Notes: generated from the letters alone by a model not told the origin. A DNA stretch of 64,000 nucleotides from Rhizobium sp. ZPR4 (GCF_040215725.1 NZ_CP157969.1:992001-1056000), one strand, 5' to 3'. Shown: positions 17,573 to 27,721, counted from the first letter of the stretch. Numbers and translations: made by a program.

Positions 17573-18580
17573 TTATTCCGCGACAAATTGCACTTTCATC
17601 GTGGGCGTGCCGCCGCGCTTGGTGAAAAAGGGCAATACTTCCTTGAGCGGAAGTCGATGTGAGATGAGGCGAGCCATTGTGCCGTTATCCTTACGAAGCA
17701 AATCAAGGGCGGCAGGCAGATTCTGATTCAACGAGTGCGAGCCTGCAATCGTCAGCTGACGCCGGAAGATGTCGAAGGGGGATATCGGGACCCGAACGCC
17801 GGGAGCACATACGCCGAACACCAGGATCGCGCCGCCGTCCTGTGCAAATTCCGGCATGCTCTCCACGACTGTCGGAACACCCGTCGCATCGGCAACAAGA
17901 TCGAAAGCTCGTTTACGGCTCTCGAGTTCCGGGGACGCAGGATGCACGGCATCCAATCCCAGCTCCCTGGCAAAGCTCAGGCGGCTTTCATCGATATCGG
18001 CAACGACGACGTCGCTGACGCCCTGCGCCCTGATCGACAGGGCAAGCAGCAGCCCGATCGGGCCGCCGCCGAATATAAGAGCGTTTTCCGCGCGCCGCAC
18101 GCCGGTTGTCAGGCCGATATTGCCGAGCCCGTTAAGGACACAGGCGAGCGGCTCGGCCAAAGCCGCGACGTCGAATGAAAGATCGCCGATATCGTGGAGG
18201 TGAGACACCCTGACGATGTTGTATTCGGCAAAGCCGCCATCTTGGGTGACGCCGTAGGCCTTCAACTCCTTGCAAAGATTTGTCAGTCCCTTGCGGCACA
18301 GATTGCAGGTGCCACAGGGCAGGTTGGGATCGACGGCGACCCTTGCGCCCGGCCGCAAACCGGTGACATCTTCGGCGACCGCCTCGACCAAGCCTGCATA
18401 TTCATGGCCGGGAATCAGAGGAAAGCGCCCTTCGCCGTAGCGGCCGTGAAGAACGTCGATATCCGTGTGGCAGAGCCCCCCAGCCTTCACGCGGATGAGG
18501 GCATGTCCCGGCGCCAAAGCGGGCAACGGCATATCGGCCAGCCCCGCAACGCCTTTTTCGGTGAAACATATTGCTTTCAT
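17573..18580 (-). CDS. Zinc-dependent polyol dehydrogenase (altritol/sorbitol dehydrogenase type)
   Basis: Medium-chain zinc dehydrogenase of 335 residues. Catalytic zinc ligands are seen in GGLCHTDIDVLHG and PGHEYAGLV; structural zinc cysteines in CGTCNLCRKGLTNLC; the NAD fold starts ALIFGGGPIGLLLAL. It lies in a polyol importer locus beside an SDR and opposite a sugar kinase and a GatZ-like gene. In Agrobacterium a similar set includes D-altritol 5-dehydrogenase, which makes tagatose; that is the best functional guess, with sorbitol or arabinitol oxidation as alternatives. The gene starts 10 bases behind the SDR stop and belongs to the same operon. Confidence 0.88.
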   Translation of the reverse strand: MKAICFTEKGVAGLADMPLPALAPGHALIRVKAGGLCHTDIDVLHGRYGEGRFPLIPGHEYAGLVEAVAEDVTGLRPGARVAVDPNLPCGTCNLCRKGLTNLCKELKAYGVTQDGGFAEYNIVRVSHLHDIGDLSFDVAALAEPLACVLNGLGNIGLTTGVRRAENALIFGGGPIGLLLALSIRAQGVSDVVVADIDESRLSFARELGLDAVHPASPELESRKRAFDLVADATGVPTVVESMPEFAQDGGAILVFGVCAPGVRVPISPFDIFRRQLTIAGSHSLNQNLPAALDLLRKDNGTMARLISHRLPLKEVLPFFTKRGGTPTMKVQFVAE

Positions 18581-18590
18581 GTCGGATCAC

Positions 18591-19361
18591 TCAGCTCATC
18601 CAGTTGCCACCATCGACATTATAGGTCTGCGCGAGGATGTAATCGCTGTCCGAGGACGCAAGAAACACCGCAAGACCCTTGATATCGTCGGGCGTTGCGA
18701 ACCTTCCGATCGGAACGGACCTGGCAACGGCAGCCTTCTTCTCGCCCGGCTTCAGGCCTTCCCACTTCGCGAAGTGGGCATCGACGATATCCCAGTGCTC
18801 GCCATCGACCACGCCGGGCGCGATGGCGTTTACGTTGATGCCGTATTTCACCAGGCCCAAGGCCGCTGATTGTGTTGCCGAAATGATGGCTGCCTTGGAG
18901 GCGCAATAGAGCATCACCAATGCTTCGCCACGGCGCCCGGCCTGGCTTGCCATGTTGATGATCTTGCCGCCTCGGCCGTGGGCAATCATGACGTTCGAAA
19001 CGGCCTTCATCATGAAGAGGGGGCCCTTCAGGTTGATCGAAAACACCTTCTCGTAGCTAGCCTCGGTGATCTCGTTGATCGGAGCCATGTCGAAGATGGC
19101 GGCATTGTTCACCAGAATGTCGATGCCGCCATAGGCCTGGTCGATCTCCTTGACGACAGCGTCGATGGCATGGAGATCGGTGACATCGAGTTTCATCGCG
19201 GCGGCGTTCGGCCCGAGTTCTCGGGCGGCCTCGGATGCTCTTTCGATATTGATATCGACGATGATGACTTTCGCGCCTTCCTTGATGTAGGCCTCCGCAA
19301 AGCCAAGTCCGATGCCACGGGCACCGCCGGTGATGAGTGCGACTTTGTCTTTCAGCTTCAT
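18591..19361 (-). CDS. smoS: SDR-family polyol dehydrogenase (SmoS type)
   Basis: Classical short-chain dehydrogenase, 256 residues: cofactor motif TGGARGIG at about 11-18, an Asp after strand 2 (VIIVDIN) favouring NAD, NNAAIF, catalytic Ser in INMASQAGR, and YCASK. The sequence closely follows sorbitol/galactitol dehydrogenase SmoS of Rhodobacter and rhizobia (GVVDGEHWDIVDAHFAKWEG). It oxidises a hexitol to a ketose in the cytoplasm. It follows the importer ATPase gene by 27 bases with a GGAGG ribosome site, and is followed by the zinc dehydrogenase. Whether the true substrate is sorbitol, galactitol or another hexitol cannot be told from sequence. Confidence 0.9.
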   Translation of the reverse strand: MKLKDKVALITGGARGIGLGFAEAYIKEGAKVIIVDINIERASEAARELGPNAAAMKLDVTDLHAIDAVVKEIDQAYGGIDILVNNAAIFDMAPINEITEASYEKVFSINLKGPLFMMKAVSNVMIAHGRGGKIINMASQAGRRGEALVMLYCASKAAIISATQSAALGLVKYGINVNAIAPGVVDGEHWDIVDAHFAKWEGLKPGEKKAAVARSVPIGRFATPDDIKGLAVFLASSDSDYILAQTYNVDGGNWMS

Positions 19362-19388
19362 GATATTCCTCCCTGACAGAGGTTGCGC

Positions 19389-20501
19389 CTAATGCGCAAC
19401 GTTGGTGGTGATATGGTTGGCTTCGAGCCTGCGCAGCGCGATGCCGTTTTCATCGAAGAGATGGCCGTCTGATGCATTGAACGCCAGAGAGACCGTTTCA
19501 TGCAGGCGATGGCTGTCGGCTCCATCCGTCTCTACGATGACCAATCGCCCGGGGGCGATCTGCACATAGACATAGGTGTGGCCGCCAAGCCGCTCGACGA
19601 CCATGATCTCGCCTGAGATGGGGCCGTCTTGGGCGATGCGGAGATGTTCCGGCCTGATGCCGAGCGTCATGGTCGCGCCGGAGCTGACCGTGCCGGAGGC
19701 TGGAACCTCCAATGTCGAGCCACCCGGCAGCGACACAGAGACGCCGGATGCGCCGGCGCTCGACGCTGTCACCGGGAGGAAGTTCATGGCTGGCGAGCCT
19801 ATGAAGCCCGCGACGAACTGGTTCACCGGACTGTGGTAGAGCTCCATCGGTGCGCCCACCTGCTCGATCCGGCCATCGCGCAGAACCACGATCTTGTCGG
19901 CAAGCGTCATGGCCTCGACCTGATCGTGGGTGACGTAGATCATCGTCGCCCCGAGCTGGTCATGGAGGCGTGCCAGCTCTATGCGCATCTGCACGCGCAG
20001 CGCGGCATCCAGGTTGGAAAGCGGTTCATCGAACAGGAAGATGCGTGGCGAACGAACCATCGCGCGCCCGATGGCGACGCGTTGGCGTTGTCCGCCGGAG
20101 AGTTGCTTCGGCTTGCGATCCAGCAGATGCCCGAGCTGCAAGAGGCCTGCGACCTCATTGATCTTGGCGTCCCGTTCGCCTTGAGGAATGCCGGCCAGCT
20201 TCAGCGCAAACCCCATATTATCCTTGACCGACATATGCGGATAAAGCGCATAGGTCTGGAACACCATGGCCAGGCCGCGCTGATCGGGTGGGATGTCGTT
20301 GGCATGATCACCATCGATAACCAGATCACCGCTGCTGATATCCTCGAGCCCCGCGATCATGCGCAGCAGCGTCGATTTCCCACAGCCCGACGGGCCGACA
20401 AACACCACGAATTCCCGGTCGCTGATATCGAGATCGACACCCTTGATGACGTTGACCGCGCCAAAGGTCTTCTTCACTTCCTTGAGACTGAGAGTAGCCA
20501 T
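19389..20501 (-). CDS. Polyol ABC transporter ATP-binding protein (SmoK/MalK type)
   Basis: 370-residue CUT1 ATPase: Walker [10 protein letters not shown] at 36-44, signature LSGGQRQRV, Walker B FLFDEP, switch His in [11 protein letters not shown], and a full C-terminal TOBE region with the UgpC/MalK phrase LGIRPEHL. It supplies energy to the two permeases directly upstream (gap of 9 bases). AGGAAA lies before the ATG. Part of the SmoEFGK-like operon. Confidence 0.93.
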   Translation of the reverse strand: MATLSLKEVKKTFGAVNVIKGVDLDISDREFVVFVGPSGCGKSTLLRMIAGLEDISSGDLVIDGDHANDIPPDQRGLAMVFQTYALYPHMSVKDNMGFALKLAGIPQGERDAKINEVAGLLQLGHLLDRKPKQLSGGQRQRVAIGRAMVRSPRIFLFDEPLSNLDAALRVQMRIELARLHDQLGATMIYVTHDQVEAMTLADKIVVLRDGRIEQVGAPMELYHSPVNQFVAGFIGSPAMNFLPVTASSAGASGVSVSLPGGSTLEVPASGTVSSGATMTLGIRPEHLRIAQDGPISGEIMVVERLGGHTYVYVQIAPGRLVIVETDGADSHRLHETVSLAFNASDGHLFDENGIALRRLEANHITTNVAH

Positions 20502-20510
20502 ATGCGTTTC

Positions 20511-21344
20511 CTATTTGACTGCGCCGAAGGTCAGACCGCGCACGAGCTGGCGCTGTGTCATCCAGCCGAAGACGAGGATGGGTGTGATGGCGAGCGTCGA
20601 AGCCGCCGAGAGCTTCGCCCAGAAAAGTCCCTCGGGCGATGAAAAGGATGCGATGAACGCCGTGAGCGGACCTGCCTTGGAAGCAGTGAGATTCAGGCTC
20701 CAGAAGGCTTCGTTCCAGCACAAAATGGTGGAGAGAAGTGCAGTGGATGCGATCCCTGGAAGCGTCAGGGGAAGGAGCAGGTACCAGATCTGCTCGAAGG
20801 TACTTGCGCCATCCATACGACTGGCTTCAAGGATTTCATGCGGCACGTCCTTGAAGAAGGAGTAGAGCATCCAGACCACGATCGGCAGATTCGACAGCGT
20901 GAAGACGATGACGATCGCTGTTCGCGTATCCAGAAGACCGCTGTCTCGGCACAATAGATAGATGGGAACCAATACTCCGACAGCGGGAAGCATCTTTGTC
21001 GAGAGCATCCACATCAGGAGATCTTTGGTTCTCTTGCCCGGAAAGAAAGCGGCCGCATAGGCAGCAGGAATGCCTATTGCGAGGCATAATATAGTCGAGC
21101 CGATGCTCTCGACGACACTGTTCAGTGCATATTGGACGTAATTGGCACGGGCATTGACATCAACGAAGTTTTCCAGCGTCGGCGTAAAGAAAATCTTCGG
21201 AGGGGTCGCTACCGCATCAATCTCGGTTTTGAATGATGCCATGAGCATCCAGAGGATTGGAAAGAACATCAGCAGAGCTGCAGTCCAGCCACCGATTCCG
21301 CACCAGAGCTTCTGAGAATGAAGGAGGTTGTTTCGTCTTGCCAT
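20511..21344 (-). CDS. Polyol ABC transporter permease (SmoG type)
   Basis: 277-residue inner-membrane permease with six helices and EAA loop EASRMDGASTFEQIWYLLLP. The N-terminus (LWCGIGGWTAALLMFFPILWMLMASFKTEIDA) resembles SmoG/MtlG of polyol importers. It lies 12 bases behind the partner permease, with GAGGAG before its ATG. Confidence 0.93.
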   Translation of the reverse strand: MARRNNLLHSQKLWCGIGGWTAALLMFFPILWMLMASFKTEIDAVATPPKIFFTPTLENFVDVNARANYVQYALNSVVESIGSTILCLAIGIPAAYAAAFFPGKRTKDLLMWMLSTKMLPAVGVLVPIYLLCRDSGLLDTRTAIVIVFTLSNLPIVVWMLYSFFKDVPHEILEASRMDGASTFEQIWYLLLPLTLPGIASTALLSTILCWNEAFWSLNLTASKAGPLTAFIASFSSPEGLFWAKLSAASTLAITPILVFGWMTQRQLVRGLTFGAVK

Positions 21345-21356
21345 TCTCGTCTCTCC

Positions 21357-22265
21357 TCAATTATCCAGATTGCGGGCGACAGTGCGGATCAGGAATGCCG
21401 CGACGACATTGGCAAGGATGATCGCAAAAACGCCCCCAGCCGATGCAGCTCCGACGTCCCACTGGAGAAGGGCCTTGTTATAGATGAAATAGGTGAGCGT
21501 CGTGGTCGCCGTACCTGGCCCGCCCGTCGTCGTGACCTGGATTTCGGCGAATACTGCGAGCAGAAAGATGGTCTCGATCATGACGACGACTGAAATCGGT
21601 CGCAAAAGGTGCGGCAGTATGATGTGACGGAACGTCGACCATCCTCTCGAACCATCAAGCCGAGCTGCTTCCATCTGTTCGCGGTCGAGCGACTGCATAG
21701 CGGTCATCAGGATAAGCGTCGCGAACGGTATCCACTGCCAGGCGACGATGATGATGATGGAAGTCATCGGGATCTGCACGAACCAGTCGATCGGCGTCAG
21801 GCCGACGAGCTTGGCAAGATAGGCAAAGAGCCCATTGACCGGGTGCATCAGGAGGTTCTTCCAGATCAACGCAGTAACCGTCGGCATCACGAAGAATGGG
21901 GCGATAATCAAAAGCCGTGCAATTCCGCGCCCGGCGAATTCGACATCGAAGAGCAGCGCGAACACCACTCCGAAGCCGATAGATAGGGCAAGGGCGGCGA
22001 AAAGAATGATGAGAGTCCTGAAGATCGCCGCCAAGAGACCGCCATCGGTCAGCAGATAGGAATAGTTGTCGAGACCGGCGAAACCGGCGCTCAATGGATC
22101 AAGCAGATTGTAATACTGCATCGAGAACCAGAGCGTCAGGGCGAGCGGAACGATCATCCAGGCCAGGAGAAGGCCGACAGCTGGCGCAAGAAGCGGGCCG
22201 GTTCGGATCGAACGGCCGGAACGCTTCGGTGTCCGCCGGATGAATTCACGCGAAATCGTTGTCAT
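21357..22265 (-). CDS. Polyol ABC transporter permease (SmoF type)
   Basis: 302-residue permease with six helices; EAA loop EAARLDGSRGWSTFRHIILP. It pairs with the permease encoded next. The gene is separated from the binding-protein gene by 152 bases that contain two strong stem-loops. Confidence 0.93.
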   Translation of the reverse strand: MTTISREFIRRTPKRSGRSIRTGPLLAPAVGLLLAWMIVPLALTLWFSMQYYNLLDPLSAGFAGLDNYSYLLTDGGLLAAIFRTLIILFAALALSIGFGVVFALLFDVEFAGRGIARLLIIAPFFVMPTVTALIWKNLLMHPVNGLFAYLAKLVGLTPIDWFVQIPMTSIIIIVAWQWIPFATLILMTAMQSLDREQMEAARLDGSRGWSTFRHIILPHLLRPISVVVMIETIFLLAVFAEIQVTTTGGPGTATTTLTYFIYNKALLQWDVGAASAGGVFAIILANVVAAFLIRTVARNLDN

Positions 22266-22342
22266 CGAAAACCTCTTCGCCGTGTCTTGGCCGCCGGCTG
22301 GAGGCGATCGGACGGAGCGATTGGGAAAGGAAGCGAGCCGGA

Positions 22343-22405
22343 GTTCCGGCAGCGGGCGCTGCCGGAACCCTCCGGGAGGAAGCCCGCGGTCGCGACACCG
22401 CGGGC
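22343..22405 (-). promoter_or_regulatory. Double stem-loop between binding-protein and permease genes
   Basis: Two adjacent perfect hairpins: 11-base arms at 22343-22353 and 22358-22368, and 9-base arms at 22382-22390 and 22397-22405. They start 12 bases behind the binding-protein stop codon and have no T-run. They probably stabilise the binding-protein message and limit read-through, as REP-type structures do in the malE-malF gap of enterics; the role here is inferred. Confidence 0.65.
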
Positions 22406-22417
22406 GAGGCGGCTATC

Positions 22418-23731
22418 TCACTTGGGGTAGCCGGCCTTTTTCATCTCGCGCTCGACCTGCTTCTGGGCATTGTCGAGAGCGGCATCAACGGTTTGCTGGC
22501 CAGCAAGCGCCGACGCGATCTGCTGACCGACGATCGTTCCGATCCCCTGGAATTCCGGGATCGCGACGAACTGGACACCGGTGTAGGGAACCGGATCCTT
22601 GGTCGGATGCGCCGGATCGGCAGAAAGGATGGCCTTCAGCACGGTGCCGGCAAAAGGAGCGGCCTTCTGGTATTCGGGCAGGTCATAGGTCGACTTGCGG
22701 GTGCCGGGCGGAACGGCAACCCAACCCTCCTTCTCGCCGACCATCTTCACATATTGCTTGGAAGTGGCCCACTTGATGAAGGATTTGGCAGCCTCTTCCT
22801 TGGTGGAAGAGGTTGGAATCGCGAGGTTCCACGACCACGACCAGCTCGATCCGTTCGGCGTCACATTGACCGGCGCGCGCGTGAAGGCGATCTTGTCGGC
22901 CACCTGGCTCTGCTTGGGATCGTAAACGCGGCCGGCTGCCGAGGTCGCATCGATCCACATGGCGCAGTGACCGGTCGAAAACAGGGCCTGGTTCTCGTTA
23001 AAGCCATTTGACGTCACGCCGGGAGGGCCGTCCTTCTTCATGAGATCGACGTAGTCGGTAATGGCTTTCTTCCACGGTTCGGAGTTGATCTGCGGCTTCC
23101 AGTCCATGTCGAACCAGCGGCCGCCATAGGTGTTGATCATGGTTCCGAGGAAGGCCATGTTCTCGCCCCAACCCGGCTTGCCCCGCAGGCAAAGGCCGTA
23201 TTGCTCCTTGGACTTGTCGGTGAGCTTGTCCGCAAATTCCTTGATCTGATCGTAGGTCGGCTGGTCGGGCATCTTGAGGCCCGCCGCGTCGAACAGATCC
23301 TTGCGGTAAAGGGTAAACGAGCTTTCGGTGTAGAACGGCACGGCGTAGAGCTTGCCGTCGACGGTCAGGCCGGATTTGATCGGCGCCAGCAGGTCGCCGT
23401 AGTCGTAGTCGTCGCCGAGGTCGTCGATCGGCTGAAGCCAGCCCTTCTTGCCCCAGATCGGCGCCTCATAGCCGCCGATGGTCATGATGTCGTATTGGCC
23501 GCCCTTCGTCGCGATATCCGTGGTCAGCTTCTGGCGGAGCACGTTTTCTTCGAGGACGACCCAATTGAGCTTGTTGCCCGTCTCTTTTTCCCACTCGGGG
23601 GAAAGCTTTTGCATGATGATCATATCGCCATTGTTGACGGTGGCGATCGTCAGTTCCTCAGCCTGAGCCAAGCCTGCAGCCAGCGAGCAGCCGGCGGCCG
23701 AAGACAGCATTACAGCAAGAATCCTCTTCAT
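22418..23731 (-). CDS. Polyol ABC transporter substrate-binding protein (SmoE type)
   Basis: Periplasmic binding protein of 437 residues. Signal peptide MKRILAVMLSSAAGCSLAAG with cleavage near AQA-EEL; body with GGYEAPIWGKKGWLQP, ESSFTLYRKDLFDAAG and GSSWSWSWNLAIPTSS, which match SmoE/MtlE sorbitol-mannitol binding proteins. First gene of the operon, with AAGGAGGAG before its ATG, and divergent from the kinase operon. Ligand is probably a hexitol; family members bind sorbitol, mannitol, galactitol or altritol. Confidence 0.92.
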   Translation of the reverse strand: MKRILAVMLSSAAGCSLAAGLAQAEELTIATVNNGDMIIMQKLSPEWEKETGNKLNWVVLEENVLRQKLTTDIATKGGQYDIMTIGGYEAPIWGKKGWLQPIDDLGDDYDYGDLLAPIKSGLTVDGKLYAVPFYTESSFTLYRKDLFDAAGLKMPDQPTYDQIKEFADKLTDKSKEQYGLCLRGKPGWGENMAFLGTMINTYGGRWFDMDWKPQINSEPWKKAITDYVDLMKKDGPPGVTSNGFNENQALFSTGHCAMWIDATSAAGRVYDPKQSQVADKIAFTRAPVNVTPNGSSWSWSWNLAIPTSSTKEEAAKSFIKWATSKQYVKMVGEKEGWVAVPPGTRKSTYDLPEYQKAAPFAGTVLKAILSADPAHPTKDPVPYTGVQFVAIPEFQGIGTIVGQQIASALAGQQTVDAALDNAQKQVEREMKKAGYPK

Positions 23732-24015
23732 CGTCTCGCTCCTCCTTACGAGCGTTAGCGCACAATCTTACGTGCGTAAATATTTAATTATTTAGTATGC
23801 GCTCCATGTCAATCAAAATTTATTGACAAAAAGCGGCGCGACTTAGTGCTTTGTCGATATCTTATTGAAAATAAAGTATATTATTTCGCGGTCTGCTTCG
23901 AAGCGCCGACTTGCAATCAAAGTATGCATCTTCTTAAAAATTTTCATGCGTAAAGTTATGATTGACGCGAGCCATTGGAAGACGTACCGATCAATGCAGC
24001 AGGGAGGATGAGCAC
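23732..24015. promoter_or_regulatory. Divergent promoter region of the polyol importer and kinase operons
   Basis: 284 bases, strongly AT-rich from 23765 to 23950. It contains TAAATA-N6-TATTTA near 23777-23794. It must hold both divergent promoters and probably the operator for the LacI-type regulator, but no site can be named with confidence. Confidence 0.45.
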
Positions 24016-25005
24016 ATGATTGTTCACAATGGGCGCATAGCCCCGGAAAGCCTCGGCCCGACGATCACGGTCGGCGAGATACTCGTCGAGATCATGGCGA
24101 GCACCACCGGGTTCGGATTCAAGGAGCCTCAGACGCTCATCGGCCCGTTTCCGAGTGGCGCACCCGCAATTTTCATCGATCAGGTCGCCCGTCTTGGCGG
24201 CGCGGCTGGCATCATTGCAACGGTAGGGGCCGACGACTTCGGCGCTGTGAATATAGAGCGCCTCAGGCAGGACGGCGTAGACATCTCGGCCATATCCATC
24301 TCGCCTGATAGGCCGACTGGGAGTGCGTTCGTTCGCTATCGTGACGACGGATCGCGAGACTTTATATTCAATATCATGCATTCGGCAGCCGGCTCGATAA
24401 CCCTTACGTCGTCGGCAGAGACCTTGATTGCCAAGGCCGGACATATGCATGTAATGGGGTCTGCCTTTGCAATCCCGGGAGCTGGCAATGTGATCGATGC
24501 TGCCATCCGTTCGGTTCGCTTCCGTGGTGGATCGGTCTCGTTCGATCCGAACATCCGCAAGGAACTCCTCGGTTCAGGAAATTTCCGGAGCCAATTCGAG
24601 GCCATGATCCGCAATGCTGATCTTCTGTTGCCGTCTGGCGAAGAGCTCTTTGTAGCCGCGGGAACAGACGGAGAGGCCGCGGCCGTCAAGGCACTCCAGG
24701 CTCGTGGTGTCGGCGAAATTGCGTTGAAGCGTGGCAGGCAGGGAGCCACCTTTTTTGGGGCCTCCGGCGCGAGATATGATTTCCATGGGTTCGAAGTGGA
24801 CGAAGTCGATCCAACCGGTGCAGGAGATGCCTTTGGCGCGACTTATTTGACGTCGCGCCGGCAGGGTCTTGGCCCGGAGGTCTCATTGGAACGGGCAGCC
24901 GCGGCCGGGGCCTATAATGTGACACAGCGGGGGCCCATGACCGGCCTGCCCGACATCGCACGACTTGATTTTTTCCTTTCCACCAATCCGCGGAGAGCAG
25001 CATGA
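24016..25005 (+). CDS. PfkB-family sugar kinase, probable tagatose kinase
   Basis: Ribokinase/PfkB fold, 329 residues: N-terminal [11 protein letters not shown], substrate loop [17 protein letters not shown], and the C-terminal signature [17 protein letters not shown] with catalytic Asp. The ATG at 24016 follows AGGGAGGA; the longer frame to 23962 lacks a site. It overlaps the GatZ-like gene by four bases. In the altritol/galactitol pathway of Agrobacterium a kinase of this family phosphorylates tagatose at C6, and the same neighbours are found here, so tagatose kinase is the best guess; fructokinase-type activity is the alternative. Confidence 0.85.
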   Translation: MIVHNGRIAPESLGPTITVGEILVEIMASTTGFGFKEPQTLIGPFPSGAPAIFIDQVARLGGAAGIIATVGADDFGAVNIERLRQDGVDISAISISPDRPTGSAFVRYRDDGSRDFIFNIMHSAAGSITLTSSAETLIAKAGHMHVMGSAFAIPGAGNVIDAAIRSVRFRGGSVSFDPNIRKELLGSGNFRSQFEAMIRNADLLLPSGEELFVAAGTDGEAAAVKALQARGVGEIALKRGRQGATFFGASGARYDFHGFEVDEVDPTGAGDAFGATYLTSRRQGLGPEVSLERAAAAGAYNVTQRGPMTGLPDIARLDFFLSTNPRRAA

Positions 25006-26270
25006 ACCTCTTTCTTAAAAGCCTTGCAGATGCTCGCCGCGCCGGCAAGCCGGTTGGAATTACATCGGTGTGTTCGGCGCACCCGCTCGTGCTTGAAGCA
25101 ACGATGTCGCTGGCTAAACGGGAGGGCGGTCCGGTCTTGATAGAGGCTACCTGCAATCAGGTTAATCAGTTCGGCGGCTATACCGGAAAGACGCCGGCGG
25201 ATTTTGCTGGAGATGTTCTCGCGCTCGCCGAGGCCAACGGGGTCGGGACTTCCGAGGTAATCCTCGGCGGTGATCATCTCGGACCAAATCCCTGGCGGCG
25301 AGAGACCGCTGCGGCGGCGATGGCCAAAGCCGAGATCATGGTTGCTGAATATGTGAAAGCGGGCTTCACCAAAATCCATCTCGACGCATCCATGGCCTGC
25401 GCCGATGACCCATCTGCCCTCGACGATGCGATCGTGGCTCAAAGGGCGGCAAGGCTTGCCAAAGTCGCCGAGCAGGCTGCGCGGGACGTCGGCACCGAGC
25501 CGCTCTACGTGCTGGGGACGGAAGTTCCAGTCCCGGGGGGCGCGGACCATGCGCTCGATGTCGTCGAGCCGACCGGGGCCGAAGCTGCGAGGGCCACCAT
25601 CGAGACCCATCGCGAGATTTTCGCAAGGAAGGGGCTGTCGGAGGCATTCGACAGATGCATTGCCTTCGTCGTCCAGCCGGGCGTGGAATTCGGCAATGAA
25701 AACGTGGTTGACTACAGACCGGAGCTTGCAAGGAAGCTTACCGGTGTGCTCGATCAGGAAGTCGGCCTGGTTTTCGAAGCGCATTCGACCGACTATCAGT
25801 CGGAGGGCGCGCTGACCGCACTGGTGCGCGATGGGTTTCCAATTCTGAAGGTTGGGCCTGGATTGACGTTTGCACTGCGAGAGGGCCTCTTTGCGCTTGA
25901 CTTGATCGCAACGGAACTTGATCCGGACTATGACCGCAACCTTGCCGTCGCCATGGAGCGCCTCATGCTGAAGCATACAGGCGACTGGGCAGGACATTAT
26001 CACGGCAGCGATGAGGCTATCCGGCTTCAACTCCGCTACAGCTACAGTGACAGAATCCGTTACTATTGGGGTTATCCTGAAGCTGTTCGCGCCGTTCAAA
26101 AGCTCACCGATACACTTCATGGCCGCGAAATCCCACCGACGCTGGCAAGCCAGTTCCTTGGGCGAATGGCGGATAGGGTCGGCGTGAAGGACAGTGTAAG
26201 CAAGATCGTCAAGACGTTTGTCGGCGATGTCCTCGAAACATACGGCCGTGCATGCAAGCAAGCGGGTTGA
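25002..26270 (+). CDS. GatZ/KbaZ-family protein, probable tagatose-6-phosphate 4-epimerase
   Basis: 422-residue protein of the family first described as the non-catalytic subunit of tagatose-bisphosphate aldolase: [19 protein letters not shown] at the start, [30 protein letters not shown] and [13 protein letters not shown]. No class II aldolase partner (GatY/KbaY) is encoded nearby, and a kinase overlaps its start, so an aldolase-subunit role is unlikely. Family members in Agrobacterium were shown to epimerise tagatose-6-phosphate to fructose-6-phosphate, which would complete a hexitol pathway here. Confidence 0.85.
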   Translation: MNLFLKSLADARRAGKPVGITSVCSAHPLVLEATMSLAKREGGPVLIEATCNQVNQFGGYTGKTPADFAGDVLALAEANGVGTSEVILGGDHLGPNPWRRETAAAAMAKAEIMVAEYVKAGFTKIHLDASMACADDPSALDDAIVAQRAARLAKVAEQAARDVGTEPLYVLGTEVPVPGGADHALDVVEPTGAEAARATIETHREIFARKGLSEAFDRCIAFVVQPGVEFGNENVVDYRPELARKLTGVLDQEVGLVFEAHSTDYQSEGALTALVRDGFPILKVGPGLTFALREGLFALDLIATELDPDYDRNLAVAMERLMLKHTGDWAGHYHGSDEAIRLQLRYSYSDRIRYYWGYPEAVRAVQKLTDTLHGREIPPTLASQFLGRMADRVGVKDSVSKIVKTFVGDVLETYGRACKQAG

Positions 26271-26845
26271 CCGATCCGGAAACGGTTCTGCTGCCGCATA
26301 TTCTGTTCGCCATTGCTATCCAAAGCACGAAGGGCCTCGCAATATCGGGGTCCTTGCCATTTATGGGCTGATGGAAGGATCACGCATGTTGTGTGCCCAT
26401 ATCCGCGAGCCATTTCTGCCGCTGCTCGATCGGCAATCGCGGAGATAAGATTTTTCGACAAGCGAAAATCCGGTACAGATTGAGCAAGGCTGCGGCTTTT
26501 GAGTAAGGGGCTTTCGATAGCCCGTTTTCTGCGCTCCAGGACAGTAATCTTCGGAACAATCAAGCCCTCTGATTTTGGCCCGACTTTGTCTTGGAGGTCC
26601 CAAATGCTGACGTCGGATCAGCATTTCGACAGTGCTCATTCCAACGCTCAAGGATGAAGCCAGCGCCAGACAGGCGTCAGCTCTCTTGAAGGCACGCAAC
26701 TTCCGGTTATCTATTTGCCAAGTCCGTGCGTGAGGCGTTTTGCCGAAGCGGTGAAGAGCCTGATGCATCCATTTGCAGAAACTGCCGCATTGTTGCAATT
26801 GACTGTCATGCCGACCCTGGTTGCATGCGGGAGAGGGAAGAATGA
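26271..26845. other. Intergenic region without a recognised gene
   Basis: 575 bases between the GatZ-like gene and a membrane protein. Open frames exist on the minus strand across it, but their composition (many Arg, Ser, Cys, no known motif) is that of chance translation. No RNA gene or repeat was seen. Confidence 0.4.
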
Positions 26846-27643
26846 ATGGCCGGCCCGACTGAGCATTCCTATCAGAAGACGTTCCTCGGGGCGGTGGCGA
26901 TCGCGTTCCTGTATCTGCTGCTGACCTTGGTGTTATCACGACAGGTGCAAGACGAACTTAGTGCCGGAAATTGGGGTCGTGTGCTTGGACCGCCCATTTT
27001 CGCGACGCTGATCGGCACGCTGATTGCCGGTTACTGGACGCGCAAATCATCAAATGCCGTTTCGTCCGCACGCGGGGCAATGCGAGGCGGCGCGATCGCC
27101 TTGACGCTGCTCGTGCTGATGCGCGTTGGCGATTTTGCCGAACAGCAGGAACAGCAGGAAATCCAGGCCAAGGCGATCGCGCAATGGAAACTCGAACCGA
27201 TGCCGGTGCAGGTGACATGGCCGAGTGGATGGCAGGTGGCGCCTGTTCAGTTCAATGACAAACTGTCCGGTTTCATGCAGGCGGCCAACAGTCAAACGGA
27301 CGCAGCGACAAGCTTCGTATCGCTTGTCTGCGCGCATCCCTCATCGCCCTCCGCCAACCAGCCACTGGATGAATTGCTGAAGCAAACGGCAGACGGATTT
27401 TTTGGACAGTTCAGGAAGGAGAATATCGAACTTGTTGCCGGTACATCGGGCGATGGCGCACTCGGTGGCTATCCCGGACGGCGACTTGAATTCAACAGCA
27501 AGAGCGATACGCTCATCCTGCACGGAGAAATCGTTGCTGCTCATGGGCCGGCGTGCTTGCTACTGACGATTGCCTATCATGCTGGCGAGCCCTACGGCAC
27601 GATGAAGGAGGTCATCGACCGCTTCGAGGCTTCCATCAAATAG
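26846..27643 (+). CDS. Hypothetical membrane-anchored protein
   Basis: 265 residues, no family recognised. Three hydrophobic stretches lie in the first ~95 residues (FLGAVAIAFLYLLLTLVL, VLGPPIFATLIGTLIAGYW, GGAIALTLLVLMRVGDF). The remaining ~170 residues form a soluble domain that begins MPVQVTWPSGWQVAPVQFND and contains FVSLVCAHPSS. The phrase WPSGW...V and the closing MKEVIDRFEASIK recall small periplasmic or PsbP/DUF1795-like lipid-sensor folds, but this is only an impression. It stands alone between the polyol and sulfatase loci. Confidence 0.7.
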   Translation: MAGPTEHSYQKTFLGAVAIAFLYLLLTLVLSRQVQDELSAGNWGRVLGPPIFATLIGTLIAGYWTRKSSNAVSSARGAMRGGAIALTLLVLMRVGDFAEQQEQQEIQAKAIAQWKLEPMPVQVTWPSGWQVAPVQFNDKLSGFMQAANSQTDAATSFVSLVCAHPSSPSANQPLDELLKQTADGFFGQFRKENIELVAGTSGDGALGGYPGRRLEFNSKSDTLILHGEIVAAHGPACLLLTIAYHAGEPYGTMKEVIDRFEASIK

Positions 27644-27721
27644 CCCGGCAAGATGCCGCACGCCTGTCCGGGTTACTTTGATAGGCAGGCATCAGGCTGA
27701 TCAAGGCTGAGCCGTTCCCGC

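Noticed and set aside
24912..26261. Minus-strand frame of 449 codons opposite the GatZ-like gene
   Set aside because: Shadow of the GatZ-like reading frame; no ribosome site or domain.
25002..26270. Aldolase non-catalytic subunit as the function of the GatZ-like protein
   Set aside because: No class II aldolase partner nearby, and the kinase overlap plus family evidence favours a tagatose-6-phosphate epimerase.
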